Counted from the stretch's first letter, positions 1 through 8,800 are shown. The stretch: 45,753 bases of DNA from Moritella dasanensis ArB 0140 (GCF_000276805.1 NZ_AKXQ01000036.1:1-45753); one strand, 5' to 3'. The notes: generated from the sequence alone by a model not told the origin. Program-made: numbers and translations.

Positions 1-25
1 CATCGCCAAGCGCCAAATTAGAATT

Positions 26-56
26 AGCCGATATCGTGATGATATCGGCTTTTTTG
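26..56 (+). terminator. Rho-independent terminator of a gene left of the window
   Basis: A perfect 10-bp stem (AGCCGATATC, 26-35, with GATATCGGCT, 41-50) encloses a 5-nt loop and runs into a T tract at 50-55. The T tract is on the plus strand, so it should end a plus-strand transcript whose gene lies before base 1. No coding sequence is visible in 1-205. Confidence 0.75.
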
Positions 57-163
57 TGTCTAAAATTTAGGTTTTGGACTATCATGTTCGTGCTAAATGC
101 CCGCTCTCGTTAAAAATACGGCGTTAAGGCGTGATGAGCACTCGCTTGACCGACGTGACAGGC

Positions 164-200
164 AATAAAAAACCAGCCTGCGGCTGGTTTGTTTGTTTTT
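164..200 (-). terminator. serC terminator, probably bidirectional
   Basis: Stem AAACCAGCC (170-178) pairs with GGCTGGTTT (182-190) around a 3-nt loop. On the minus strand it is followed by a T run (complement of the A run 167-172), which fits the 3' end of serC. On the plus strand T-rich sequence also follows (188-200), so it could stop transcription both ways. Confidence 0.8.
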
Positions 201-205
201 ACATT

Positions 206-254
206 ACTATTTTAAATAGTTAGTCACTATTTTAAATAGTTAGTCACTATTTTT
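206..254. repeat. 20-bp tandem duplication across the serC stop codon
   Basis: The 20-bp unit ACTATTTTAAATAGTTAGTC occurs at 206-225 and exactly again at 226-245, with a third partial copy from 246. The unit carries the last serC codons and stop on the minus strand, so the duplication recreates the gene end downstream of the true stop at 240-242. Each unit also holds a 7-bp dyad (ACTATTT/AAATAGT). It looks like replication slippage. Confidence 0.85.
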
Positions 255-1361
255 AACACTTTCATAAGCCCATGAAAGCCAAGGTAATAGTAATTCTACG
301 TTGGCAGCTTCAACCGTTGCACCACACCATATTCGTAATCCAGACGGTGCATCTTTATATGAATTGATGTCATAGGCTACCTGTTGATCAGCGAGTAACT
401 GACCAAACTCTTTTAATTGTTTATCAGTCAGAGACAAGCGCAAACATACGCTGGTATTAGAGCGCTGTTCAACTCTCTCAGCAAGGAAATTGATCCACTC
501 GTGTTGGTTAACAAAATTGGTTAAGATGGCTAAGTTATTCTCTGAACGAGCAATTGCGGCATCAACGCCACCGATTTCAGTTATCCAATTTAACGCATCT
601 AAATAGTCGGCGACGCATAACATTGAAGGAGTATTGATCGTTGCACCGGTAAAGATGCCTTCAATTAATTTGCTGTTTTGTGTTAAACGGAAAATTTTTG
701 GTAGTGGCCAAGGTGGTGTATATGATTCTAAGCGTTCAACAGCAGCAGGGCTGAGGATAATCATGCCATGAGCACCTTCTCCGCCTAATACTTTTTGCCA
801 ACTGAATGTGGTGACATCAAGTTTTTCCCAATCCATTGGCATAGCAAACACTGCCGAGGTTGCATCGCAGATAGTTAAACCACTGCGTTGTTCACTGATC
901 CAGTCAGCGTTTGCAACTTTTACACCTGATGTAGTGCCATTCCAAGTAAAGACGATATCATGATCTGGATTTGTGAGTGTCAGATCAGGTAATTGACCAT
1001 AGTCGGCTGTTAGCGGATTAACGTCACTAAGTTGTAACTGATTTTTAATATCACTGAACCAACCTTTACCAAATGATTCCCAATAGCAAACATCAACAGG
1101 CTTTTTGCCTAATAATGACCACAACATCATTTCCATTGCACCTGTATCAGAGGCCGGTACGATGCCTACCTTGTAATCGGCGGGGATCTTTAACAAGGAT
1201 TTTGTTTGTTCAATCGCTTGCTGTAGTGCTGATTTTCCGATGTCAGAGCGATGTGATCGACCAAGGGTTGAGATGTCTAGTTGGGTTAATTCATAACCAG
1301 GACGCTTGCTGCAAGGACCTGAAGAAAAGTTAGGATTATGAGGTTTACTTGTTGGGATCAT
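240..1361 (-). CDS. serC: Phosphoserine aminotransferase, second (alphaproteobacterial/Methanosarcina) type
   Basis: A 373-residue class V (fold type I) PLP aminotransferase. Known role: 3-phosphohydroxypyruvate plus glutamate to phosphoserine in cytosolic serine synthesis, and the related step in PLP synthesis. The N-terminal NFSSGP motif (residues 11-16) is typical of Ser[14 protein letters not shown] carries the likely Schiff-base lysine (K190), and D166 in ICDATSA should contact the PLP ring nitrogen. Overall it resembles the divergent SerC group of alphaproteobacteria and Methanosarcina rather than the E. coli type. The start is preceded by AAGGAA at good spacing. It appears to be a single-gene transcript with its own promoter and terminator. 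Family assignment is from recall, without alignment. Confidence 0.85.
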   Translation of the reverse strand: MIPTSKPHNPNFSSGPCSKRPGYELTQLDISTLGRSHRSDIGKSALQQAIEQTKSLLKIPADYKVGIVPASDTGAMEMMLWSLLGKKPVDVCYWESFGKGWFSDIKNQLQLSDVNPLTADYGQLPDLTLTNPDHDIVFTWNGTTSGVKVANADWISEQRSGLTICDATSAVFAMPMDWEKLDVTTFSWQKVLGGEGAHGMIILSPAAVERLESYTPPWPLPKIFRLTQNSKLIEGIFTGATINTPSMLCVADYLDALNWITEIGGVDAAIARSENNLAILTNFVNQHEWINFLAERVEQRSNTSVCLRLSLTDKQLKEFGQLLADQQVAYDINSYKDAPSGLRIWCGATVEAANVELLLPWLSWAYESVKNSD

Positions 1362-1399
1362 TAGTTATTCCTTTACTAAAGTGCTATCCATGTACATCG

Positions 1400-1428
1400 A
1401 TTATAGCAATCGGCGAGTCATCTATGAA
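1400..1428 (-). promoter_or_regulatory. Probable sigma70 promoter of serC
   Basis: On the minus strand a perfect -10 TATAAT (complement of 1400-1405) lies 17 bp from a -35-like TTCATA (complement of 1423-1428). This is about 40 bp upstream of the serC ATG. Assignment is by consensus only. Confidence 0.5.
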
Positions 1429-1538
1429 GTATTTAAACCCGTGATTTTTTATAGCATTGTTTATTGCCGCTAACGTTTGCTATTCCTGATAAATAAACGT
1501 ATTTTCAACACAGTTTAAATAGATAGGAATTGAATACT

Positions 1539-1934
1539 ATGGCTAAAGGCTTAGACAAACATCAACATCGAAAAGATGAATTAAGTGCATTCGGTAAAAA
1601 CTTAGCGAGACGTGCTCGTTCTCACTGTGAATTATGCGATGCGTCCGGGGTTAAATTAAATACCTTTGAAGTTGCACCAATACAGACAACGCCAGATTTT
1701 GATGATTGTATTTTAATTTGTGATACTTGCAGTGAACAGCTTAACAATCCTAAGCGTATTGATGCTGATCATTGGCGTTGCTTGAACAAGTCAATGTGGT
1801 CTGAAGTCGCTATCGTACAAGTTACAGCGATCAGAATGTTACGTGTGCTAGCTGAAAAGCATGATTGGGCTGAAGATTTGAATGAAATGGCATACTTAGA
1901 GCCTGAAGTTGAAGAGCGTATTAACAAGCTATAG
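1539..1934 (+). CDS. PhnA-like zinc-binding protein
   Basis: A 131-residue protein with two CxxC pairs (CELC near residue 31 and CDTC near 64), followed by the signature DADHWRCLNKSMWSE. These are hallmarks of the zinc domain found in proteins annotated PhnA in vibrios and relatives. As I recall the family, many members carry an additional C-terminal PhnA (YjdM-like) domain, which is missing here. The name is historical; a role in phosphonate use is not supported by context, since no phn gene is near. ATG at 1539 is chosen over an in-frame TTG at 1530 because AGGAA at 1525-1529 sits 9 nt before the ATG. It diverges from serC. Biochemical function is unknown. Confidence 0.7.
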   Translation: MAKGLDKHQHRKDELSAFGKNLARRARSHCELCDASGVKLNTFEVAPIQTTPDFDDCILICDTCSEQLNNPKRIDADHWRCLNKSMWSEVAIVQVTAIRMLRVLAEKHDWAEDLNEMAYLEPEVEERINKL

Positions 1935-2034
1935 CAAATCTCTTGGTATACTCGGTTAAGTCGTTTGGGTATCTGGATAATTAATGCTATTCTGCGGCTC
2001 CATTTTTGTATTGTAGTTAAATTAGAGGTCTTCG

Positions 2035-3225
2035 ATGAGCCAAAGTTGTGATGTGATAGTAATTGGTGCCGGTGCTGCAGGATTGATGTGTGCGGCAAGT
2101 GCTGGTTACCGAGGTCGCTCAGTATTGGTTCTCGATAATGCCAAGAAAGCGGGTCGTAAAATCCTTATTAGTGGCGGTGGACGTTGTAACTTTACTAATA
2201 ATGACCTTTCTACAGATGCATTCATTTGTGCAAATCCACACTTCGTCAAATCTGCATTAAGCCGTTATACCGCTTGGCATTTTATTGAGATGGTAGAGCG
2301 TCATGGTATTGCCTATCATGAGCGTGAGCATGGCCAGTTATTCTGTGATGACTCAGCAAAAGATATTGTTGATATGTTACATACAGAATGCGACTGGGCT
2401 GGTGTTAAGATTCAATTGCGCACTGAAATCTTGTCTATCGAAAAAACCGATGACGGCCGTTATCATTTGCAAACCAGTGAAGGTGCATTAAATTGTCAAT
2501 CTTTGGTTATTGCGACGGGTGGTTTATCTATGCCTAAACTGGGTGCGACACCTTATGGTTATAAGGTTGCAGAACAGTTTGGTTTACAAGTAAACGCCAC
2601 TAAAGCTGGTCTGGTTCCGTTTACCTTACAACAGTATGATAAAGATAAATATGCAGATCTGTCAGGTGTTAGCTTACCGGCACGTATCACCACCGAATCT
2701 GGTGTTACTTTTAAAGAAGCGCTGTTGTTTACCCATCGAGGCCTCTCTGGCCCCGCAGTATTGCAGGTATCATCTTATTGGAATGCGGGTGAAGCCGTCA
2801 GCATTAACTTATTGCCTGAAGCAGAAATAACTGAAACCTTGGCGGCAATGACGGAATCAAGTCCAAACCAAGCGCTTAAAACAGCGTTAGCGCGTTTATT
2901 ACCTAAACGTCTGGTTGAGATATTTTATGCGGATGGATTATTACCTGAATGCACGCTTAAGCAGTTACAGCATAAAGAGCTAAATGACATTTCAATGCTC
3001 TTGCATAACTGGCAAGTCAAACCGAATAGTACTGAAGGTTATCGTACCGCTGAAGTGACGCTCGGTGGCGTTGATACGAACGAGTTATCATCAAAAACCA
3101 TGGAAGCTAAGAAAGCCGCTGGTCTATACTTTATTGGTGAAGTGATGGATGTAAGTGGTTGGTTAGGCGGATATAATTTCCAGTGGGCTTGGTCTTCTGG
3201 CTGGAGTTGCGGGCAGTTCGTGTAA
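2035..3225 (+). CDS. yhiN: YhiN-family FAD-dependent oxidoreductase (HI0933-like)
   Basis: A 396-residue flavoprotein closely resembling E. coli YhiN along its full length. The N-terminal dinucleotide-binding motif is VIGAGAAGLMCA, followed by KAGRKILISGGGRCNFTN, which is diagnostic for the HI0933/YhiN group. A second FAD contact region, VIATGGLSMPKLGATPYGYK, follows, and the C-terminal block is LYFIGEVMDVSGWLGGYNFQ. The physiological substrate of the family is not established. AGAGG at 2024-2028 supports the ATG. A weak promoter (TTGGGT 1965-1970, 17 bp, TATTCT 1988-1993) is possible. It appears monocistronic and convergent with the lipoprotein gene that follows. Confidence 0.85.
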   Translation: MSQSCDVIVIGAGAAGLMCAASAGYRGRSVLVLDNAKKAGRKILISGGGRCNFTNNDLSTDAFICANPHFVKSALSRYTAWHFIEMVERHGIAYHEREHGQLFCDDSAKDIVDMLHTECDWAGVKIQLRTEILSIEKTDDGRYHLQTSEGALNCQSLVIATGGLSMPKLGATPYGYKVAEQFGLQVNATKAGLVPFTLQQYDKDKYADLSGVSLPARITTESGVTFKEALLFTHRGLSGPAVLQVSSYWNAGEAVSINLLPEAEITETLAAMTESSPNQALKTALARLLPKRLVEIFYADGLLPECTLKQLQHKELNDISMLLHNWQVKPNSTEGYRTAEVTLGGVDTNELSSKTMEAKKAAGLYFIGEVMDVSGWLGGYNFQWAWSSGWSCGQFV

Positions 3226-3266
3226 CTGAACGCGTAAACAGACAGTTAAAACAGGTCACATTTTAG

Positions 3267-3320
3267 AACGGTTAGTGCTACTGAAAATGAATATTTTTCG
3301 CAGCATATAACCGTTTTTTT
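3267..3320 (+). terminator. Terminator after yhiN
   Basis: AACGGTTA (3267-3274) pairs with TAACCGTT (3308-3315), with further inner pairing (TGCT with AGCA, and GAAAAT with an ATTTTTC stretch). A run of seven T follows at 3314-3320. It lies 42 nt after the yhiN stop. The loop is long, so confidence is moderate. Confidence 0.6.
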
Positions 3321-3355
3321 ATATTCTAAGTTTAACCAGAATGATAAATCCCGCA

Positions 3356-4936
3356 TTATTTTATTGAAATTGCATTATTTTTTGTTAGCGGTGTCGTGAA
3401 CAATTTAACCTGAGTCAAACTCGACTCTGATGCTAATTGTTGGACGTCTGCTGATGAGGGATAACTAATACCATCAAAATCGAGCTGTAGCCATTGCTGC
3501 TTGTCCTTTATTAACAAACTTTGCCATAGGTGTTGTTGTGTTTTACTTATCTGTAATGGCGCTTTTACTTGCGTTATACGGCTAATAAATTTATATCGAT
3601 TTAAGTTGTTCTCAAACACTAACAATACACAGCCTTCTCCTTCACACCAGTCGAGCATCACAAGTAAATCTTTGCGGCCGTTACCATTTAAGTCATATTC
3701 GCTAAACCAGTATTTGGTGTTATCTGTTTTGGTTTTATGCATGGTAAAATAACGTTTTACCGCATTATTGATTGCTGGCGTACTTATTGCCGGTGAGGGG
3801 ATATCTGCTGCTTGGAATTCTCGAATGGGGATCCGTGGCAGTTCAGCCGAAAAGGATATCGTTTCAATCTCATCCGTCATTCTATCTAAGGTTAAAGTAG
3901 CGCCATTAAAGCTATACTTTTGATTATCTCGCCATTGTTGATTTGCTTGTAATCTTGCCCCATCTCGTCGAAAGTGAAATACGATATTGGCTTTATTACC
4001 CTGGTGCTCGGTTAACAGTAATTTTAATCCAGATGAACCATATGTATGCCAATAACCACTTTCATTCAGTTCTTTGCCATTTGCATAACGGTATTTCACG
4101 TTGGCTTTATAATGGTCTAAAAGCGCTATTTCGATGGTGACATTATTGTTTTTATAACGATATTGTCCCAACCAACCTTGTGATTCGTCTGGTTGATTAG
4201 GGTATTTACCGCACCCTTTTATTTGCTTGTTCTTTACATATAATGTGCTTTTATACTGCCAATAACTGTCGTTGTTATCGATACAACCATGACCAGAAAA
4301 AGCGATGTTGAGCTGCTCGCCTTGGTCATTTTCAGTTTCGATAAATGCCCGCAAACCTTTAGTCATGACACTTTTCTTAATTGCCCACTTACTATTTAAA
4401 TCTTTAATGATGAAAGTAAATTGATTATCTTGCCCATATCCTCGCCAATTCGGTTCTGAGCCTGCAATGTCAAAATGAGTGGATGATGCTGCTTGCTGAC
4501 ACGTTTTATTATCTTGTTTGGATAGGAAGTGGAGTTGATCGACTGTAATAATGGCACGTTGATGTATTGGATTGAGAGACTGGTTTATTTGACCTTCAAA
4601 CTCAATATAGGCATTGGCTTGCTTTAAGCGTTTTATTTGCTCGAGTAACTGCTTATCAGCTTGTAGATTAAAGGTCTGCGCATTGTGGCATAAGCGTATG
4701 GTGCGCTGCTGAGGTGTGATCGTGACAATGCCACTGAAGTGGGCATATTTTTTAGGTATTATTGAAGTGTCCAAGGCTTTAGTCATCTTGCTGGCTGTTG
4801 TTGGAACCAGTGCTGTCGGCGCTATATGTGGGGCGTTACTACTGAGTGAGTAAGGACTGTTATTGATAATAGGTTGGTGTTGCTGGGCACAGCCGGTCAT
4901 TATAAATAGGCTAATAGAGAGTATAACTCGAAGCAT
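3356..4936 (-). CDS. Predicted outer-membrane lipoprotein of unknown function
   Basis: I do not recognise this 526-residue protein as a named gene. The first 16 residues form a lipoprotein signal with lipobox MTGC (C16). Residue 17 is Ala, not Asp, so outer-membrane sorting is expected. Residues about 60-140 form a small beta-rich domain. Around residues 155-235 an FDIAGSEPNWRGYG segment, followed by a Cys-containing GCIDNNDSYW and a KGCGKYP, resembles the COG3650-type domain of uncharacterised envelope proteins. Near the C-terminus a DLNGNGRKD segment resembles a calcium-binding or FG-GAP-like loop and is followed by a WCEGEGC pair of cysteines. It has no operon partner. Enzymatic activity cannot be inferred. 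Confidence 0.65.
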   Translation of the reverse strand: MLRVILSISLFIMTGCAQQHQPIINNSPYSLSSNAPHIAPTALVPTTASKMTKALDTSIIPKKYAHFSGIVTITPQQRTIRLCHNAQTFNLQADKQLLEQIKRLKQANAYIEFEGQINQSLNPIHQRAIITVDQLHFLSKQDNKTCQQAASSTHFDIAGSEPNWRGYGQDNQFTFIIKDLNSKWAIKKSVMTKGLRAFIETENDQGEQLNIAFSGHGCIDNNDSYWQYKSTLYVKNKQIKGCGKYPNQPDESQGWLGQYRYKNNNVTIEIALLDHYKANVKYRYANGKELNESGYWHTYGSSGLKLLLTEHQGNKANIVFHFRRDGARLQANQQWRDNQKYSFNGATLTLDRMTDEIETISFSAELPRIPIREFQAADIPSPAISTPAINNAVKRYFTMHKTKTDNTKYWFSEYDLNGNGRKDLLVMLDWCEGEGCVLLVFENNLNRYKFISRITQVKAPLQISKTQQHLWQSLLIKDKQQWLQLDFDGISYPSSADVQQLASESSLTQVKLFTTPLTKNNAISIK

Positions 4937-4973
4937 AATTCATCCTTGATATCGAGAGTATTGTTAATCATTC

Positions 4974-5008
4974 ACTAGTTACCAAGAGATCCTTTCTGAG
5001 TAACTAGT
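4974..5008. repeat. 9-bp inverted repeat between yigL and the lipoprotein gene
   Basis: ACTAGTTAC (4974-4982) and GTAACTAGT (5000-5008) are exact inverted copies separated by 17 bp. No T run follows on either strand, so a terminator is not well supported. It lies upstream of the lipoprotein gene (minus strand) and downstream of yigL, so it could be a protein-binding dyad or an mRNA 3' structure. Confidence 0.6.
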
Positions 5009-5040
5009 TGATATATCATTATGTGGTGGACCGTGACTAA

Positions 5041-5832
5041 CTACAATATATTTTTTTCAATATAGTGGGCTACGCCATCTTCCGCAGAACTGCCGATCAT
5101 TTCAAAATCGGGTAGTGCTGCTTTAAGCATGACGGAAGCATTGCCCATGACCAAACCTTTATCAACGGCTTGTAGCATTTCGATATCATTCATTCCATCA
5201 CCAAAAGCCATTGTTTCTGCCATTGTGAAGCCTTTAATTTTGAGTACTTCAGTCAGTGCTCTGGCTTTATTGACGTTAATGTCCATCACTTCTAAGCATT
5301 CAGGTAATGAGAATGAGACATTCAGTTGTGCACCGTGCTGTGCGTTGATTTGTGCTGCTAACGTGACGAGATCTTCATGCGGGCCACAGAAAAAGAATTT
5401 AGCAATGCCGGCTTTTTCTAATGTCGCCAGATTGGCAACTTGATAGCTAAACGTGGAGTCTTGACTAAAGCTCAGGATCTCTGGATTTGGTTTGTCTACG
5501 AACCATTCATCATCACGATAAACATTAGTTTGAATCGTTTCTGGCAATGTAATTTCAGCGATCATTTGTGCTATCTCTACGGGCACATTTTTACTGTAGA
5601 TCAGTTCACCTTTATTATTGTGAACTCGCGCCCCGTTTGAGGTGATGAGGTAGATTTCAGCATCAATCGTTTTTCTAATGGCTTCAACATCGACATTATG
5701 GCGACCCGTAGCAATAATGAATTTTTTACCTTGTTTGAGCAACTTGTGAATAGTTATTTTGGTTTGTTCTGAGACAATATGTGCAGGTGTCAGTAACGTA
5801 CCATCTAAATCAGAAACGATAACTTTATACAT
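5041..5832 (-). CDS. yigL: HAD-family phosphatase YigL (Cof-type; PLP/sugar phosphate phosphatase)
   Basis: A 263-residue HAD hydrolase with the nucleophile motif DLDGTLL (D8, with D10) at the N-terminus, ATGRH (motif II region), and the late GDGMNDIEML motif that binds magnesium. Segments such as ITSNGARVH, NVYRDDEWF and NVSFS..CLEVM match E. coli YigL closely. The family cap is type IIB. Known substrates in E. coli include pyridoxal phosphate and sugar phosphates; the cellular role is not settled. It lies 68 nt downstream of pldB on the same strand, the same pairing as in E. coli, so cotranscription is likely. Confidence 0.88.
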   Translation of the reverse strand: MYKVIVSDLDGTLLTPAHIVSEQTKITIHKLLKQGKKFIIATGRHNVDVEAIRKTIDAEIYLITSNGARVHNNKGELIYSKNVPVEIAQMIAEITLPETIQTNVYRDDEWFVDKPNPEILSFSQDSTFSYQVANLATLEKAGIAKFFFCGPHEDLVTLAAQINAQHGAQLNVSFSLPECLEVMDINVNKARALTEVLKIKGFTMAETMAFGDGMNDIEMLQAVDKGLVMGNASVMLKAALPDFEMIGSSAEDGVAHYIEKNIL

Positions 5833-5900
5833 CTTAACCTCAATATTTACTTCGTGTAGCTAAAGTAGTGTTTGTCGTGAGACTGTCCGTAGTAACGCGC

Positions 5901-6926
5901 TCAATATTTGGCAAAGTAATTTAATGCCACGGTGAGCGCTGGGATCCTAAAAATATCCGTTTCTAAGAATAATTCATGTGCAGCGCCGGGGATTAATACC
6001 GGTTCCGCAGGTTGATGTTGGTTGTGCTTGTGGCTCAAGGCGCGACAAAATTGTTGTTGTGCTTCTGCAAGTACAACTTCATCACCACCGGCTTGCAAGA
6101 CGAGAGTTGGTGTTTTTATATGTCCGGCATATTGGATCGCACGGCGGCAAGCTTTAATGCTTTGCTGTAGCCAGTTAATCGTTGGACCACCTAATTGCGT
6201 CTGTGGGTAAAAACCGTAACTACGACGGAAGATATCAAAGCGTAATGGACTATGAGTTAGCTGGTTATTTTCAAATGGAGAATGCGCAAAATCGCCTTTA
6301 CCGGGCGCGTAAAAGGACTCGGTATGAATGATCTTGTTGACGATATGCATCGCTCGGCTATAAACATTGGCGATAGGACGGGGTATTTGGCCAAAATTAA
6401 TGCCAAACATGGGTGATGCGAGCACTGCTGCATCAAAGTCATGCTGATAACTTTGTAAGTATAAACTACCGATTGCGCCACCCATTGAATGACACAGTAA
6501 ATATTGTTTACTGTGTTGAGTTGGGCTGATGACTTTATCGATAAATAATTTTAAATCGGTGACGTAATCACGGAAATGTTCCACATGACCTTTATGCAGG
6601 TTTTTTAATAATCGATCTGACATACCTTGACCACGGTGGTCTAAGCAATATACCGAGTAACCTTGTTGGCAAAGGTCATAAATTAGCTCTCGAAATTTTT
6701 GGTAAGACTCTGAACGCCCACCTAAGAGTACAATCGCTGGACCTGTCGCATTGATCACTGCCGATGCATAGCGTAGCGTTACATTATCAACACCTTGCAT
6801 TGTTTCTTCGATGATAGTTGCATCCCAAAATTGCGAAATTTGCTCATGATATCTATCTGCAAGTTGTGATTCAGTGGTTAAGTTATACGGATTATCAAAT
6901 TCGACACATGGGTATTTGCTGGACAT
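5901..6926 (-). CDS. pldB: Lysophospholipase L2-type alpha/beta hydrolase
   Basis: A 341-residue alpha/beta hydrolase. Known PldB role: hydrolysis of lysophospholipids at the inner membrane. The nucleophile elbow is CHSMGG (S147), preceded by the oxyanion-side VLLGGRSES and the typical CLDHRGQGMSDR. The acid is probably Asp in LQAGGDEVV, and the histidine is in PGAAHELFLE near the C-terminus. The length matches E. coli PldB (about 340). The position of yigL immediately downstream supports the assignment. No signal peptide is evident. Confidence 0.87.
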   Translation of the reverse strand: MSSKYPCVEFDNPYNLTTESQLADRYHEQISQFWDATIIEETMQGVDNVTLRYASAVINATGPAIVLLGGRSESYQKFRELIYDLCQQGYSVYCLDHRGQGMSDRLLKNLHKGHVEHFRDYVTDLKLFIDKVISPTQHSKQYLLCHSMGGAIGSLYLQSYQHDFDAAVLASPMFGINFGQIPRPIANVYSRAMHIVNKIIHTESFYAPGKGDFAHSPFENNQLTHSPLRFDIFRRSYGFYPQTQLGGPTINWLQQSIKACRRAIQYAGHIKTPTLVLQAGGDEVVLAEAQQQFCRALSHKHNQHQPAEPVLIPGAAHELFLETDIFRIPALTVALNYFAKY

Positions 6927-7215
6927 GGTTGCAGGAGCTTCTTATTAATTTTATTGGTGAACATCTGTTACTAGACTACCATAATTCAATTAATAAAATG
7001 GTGACTTAAATAGCTGTAAATATGTTTAACGTCAAAAAAAAATGACGATATTGAATAGCTTGCCCATTACTTTATTGTGAGCTGAGGCTATTTAGCGGTA
7101 AAACGCGATAATTAGCGTTAATTTAGGTTGGTAATTATTGAAAGCTTAACTAGTCTTGTTTTATTGATAATCGTAAATTTTTGACATCATATATCGACAA
7201 TCAAAGAGGCTGCTA
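6927..7215. other. AT-rich intergenic region upstream of pldB and a small ORF
   Basis: About 290 bp without a recognisable gene. It should hold the pldB promoter (minus strand) and any promoter for the small plus-strand ORF at 7216. A -10-like GATAAT is present at 7166-7171, with no convincing -35. I see no repeat or RNA gene. Confidence 0.4.
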
Positions 7216-7341
7216 ATGAAACGTACTCGACTGAAGAAAAAACTTAATTCGCTAAGACGGACTCGTTGTCATTGGTGTCAAATTACAGAGAAAATTAAGC
7301 CGATAGAGGTGAGTTACAGCGTCTTATTACAGGGGCGTTAG
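7216..7341 (+). CDS. Possible 41-residue basic protein with a CxxC pair
   Basis: An ATG at 7216 is preceded by AGAGG (7205-7209) at 6-nt spacing, and opens 41 codons ending in TAG. The product is strongly basic: the first 18 residues contain ten Lys/Arg. It has a CHWC motif at residues 18-21, which might bind metal only in combination with another partner. A perfect 13-bp-stem terminator on the same strand begins 34 nt after the stop. That terminator faces the wrong way for hslU and has no other plus-strand client nearby. I do not recognise a family. It could be a degraded gene or a small regulatory RNA instead of a protein. Confidence 0.4.
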   Translation: MKRTRLKKKLNSLRRTRCHWCQITEKIKPIEVSYSVLLQGR

Positions 7342-7374
7342 TATTTATCAATAGTATCGACAAGAGTAGATATA

Positions 7375-7413
7375 AGTAAGGCGCTTATGATAAGCGCCTT
7401 ACTGTTTTATTTT
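7375..7413 (+). terminator. Strong plus-strand terminator between the small ORF and hslU
   Basis: Stem AGTAAGGCGCTTA (7375-7387) and its perfect complement (7391-7403) enclose a TGA loop. GTTTTATTTTTT follows. The reverse direction gives TATATCTAC, a poor U tract, so termination is mainly on the plus strand. It might still act weakly for the convergent hslU transcript. Confidence 0.8.
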
Positions 7414-7441
7414 TTAATTACCGCACATTACTCGGTGTAAA

Positions 7442-8773
7442 TTAAAGTATGTAACGACTTAGATCTTCATCTTCAACTAATTCGTCGAGGTACTTACCAA
7501 CGTAATCAGCATCAACAAGTAAGCTTTCACCATCTTTTTCAGATGCATCAAATGAAATTTCTTCCATTAAACGTTCCATTACGGTGTGTAAACGACGGGC
7601 ACCGATGTTTTCAGTCTTTTCGTTAACATTCCAAGCAGCATTGGCAATCGCATCGATACCTTCTTGGGTGAAATCGACGTTGACGCCTTCCGTTTTTAAC
7701 ATAGCAACGTATTGTTCTGTTAATGACGCTTTTGGTTCTGTCAGAATACGCACAAAATCTTCTGCTTTTAGTGCATCTAATTCAACTCGGATTGGCAGAC
7801 GCCCTTGTAACTCAGGGATCAGATCTGACGGCTTTGCTACTTGGAAAGCACCCGATGCGATGAATAAGATGTGATCTGTTTTCACCATACCGTGTTTTGT
7901 CGTGACTGTTGAACCTTCGATAAGCGGTAATAAATCACGTTGTACACCTTCGCGTGATACTCCCCCATCATTTGAATCGCTACGCTTACAGATTTTATCA
8001 ATCTCATCAAGGAATACGATGCCGTTATTCTCTACCGCAAAGATGGCTTTTTCTTTCAATTCTTCTGGGTTAACCAGTTTTGCTGCTTCGTCTTCAACAA
8101 GTTGTTTTAATGCATCTTTGACTTTCATCTTACGGGCTTTAGTCGTAGAGCCGCCAGAGAGGTTTTGGAACATGCCTTGTAATTGATTGGTCATCTCTTC
8201 CATACCTGGAGGCGCCATGATCTCAACACCAACTTGCGGTGCAGCAAGCTCAATATCAATTTCTTTATCGTCTAATTTACCTTCGCGTAATTTTTTACGG
8301 AAGATTTGACGAGTATTCTCATTACTGGCTTTTTCTTCTTCGCCCCAGTTGTTACGTGGGTTAGGAAGTAGGGCATCAAGCACACGATCTTCAGCATTTT
8401 CTTCAGCGCGAACGTGATATTTTTTCATTTCTTGTTCACGAGTCAGTTTTACTGCAACGTCGGTTAAATCTTTGATGATTTGCTCGACTTCTTTACCAAC
8501 ATAACCAATTTCAGTAAATTTCGTTGCTTCAACTTTGATAAATGGTGCGTTAGCTAATTTGGCTAAACGACGGGCGATCTCTGTTTTACCTACACCCGTT
8601 GGACCGATCATCAAAATATTTTTTGGTGATACTTCTTGACGAAGTTCTTGGTCTAACTGCATACGACGCCAGCGGTTACGTAGGGCAATTGCTACTGCGC
8701 GTTTGGCATTTTGTTGACCGATAATGTGGCGGTCTAATTCAGAAACGATTTCTCTTGGCGTCATTGAAGACAT
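7442..8773 (-). CDS. hslU: ATPase subunit HslU of the HslUV protease
   Basis: A 443-residue AAA+ unfoldase of the usual length (443 in E. coli). It unfolds and feeds substrates into the HslV peptidase in the cytosol. Walker A is GPTGVGKTE (57-64 region), Walker B is VFLDEIDKI, and sensor-type GRLPIRVEL and the [11 protein letters not shown] block follow. The C-terminal EDLSRYIL tail is the segment known to insert into HslV and activate it. It starts 27 nt downstream of hslV on the same strand and is evidently cotranscribed with it. Confidence 0.97.
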   Translation of the reverse strand: MSSMTPREIVSELDRHIIGQQNAKRAVAIALRNRWRRMQLDQELRQEVSPKNILMIGPTGVGKTEIARRLAKLANAPFIKVEATKFTEIGYVGKEVEQIIKDLTDVAVKLTREQEMKKYHVRAEENAEDRVLDALLPNPRNNWGEEEKASNENTRQIFRKKLREGKLDDKEIDIELAAPQVGVEIMAPPGMEEMTNQLQGMFQNLSGGSTTKARKMKVKDALKQLVEDEAAKLVNPEELKEKAIFAVENNGIVFLDEIDKICKRSDSNDGGVSREGVQRDLLPLIEGSTVTTKHGMVKTDHILFIASGAFQVAKPSDLIPELQGRLPIRVELDALKAEDFVRILTEPKASLTEQYVAMLKTEGVNVDFTQEGIDAIANAAWNVNEKTENIGARRLHTVMERLMEEISFDASEKDGESLLVDADYVGKYLDELVEDEDLSRYIL

Positions 8774-8800
8774 AATAAGCGTCCTTTAATTCGGTAAAAT

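Noticed and set aside
206-254. CRISPR-like repeat
   Set aside because: Two to three directly adjacent copies without spacers and no cas gene nearby; this is a tandem duplication.
7375-7413. Terminator of hslU
   Set aside because: The T tract is on the plus strand. The minus-strand tail is TATATCTAC, so the main function should be for plus-strand transcription.
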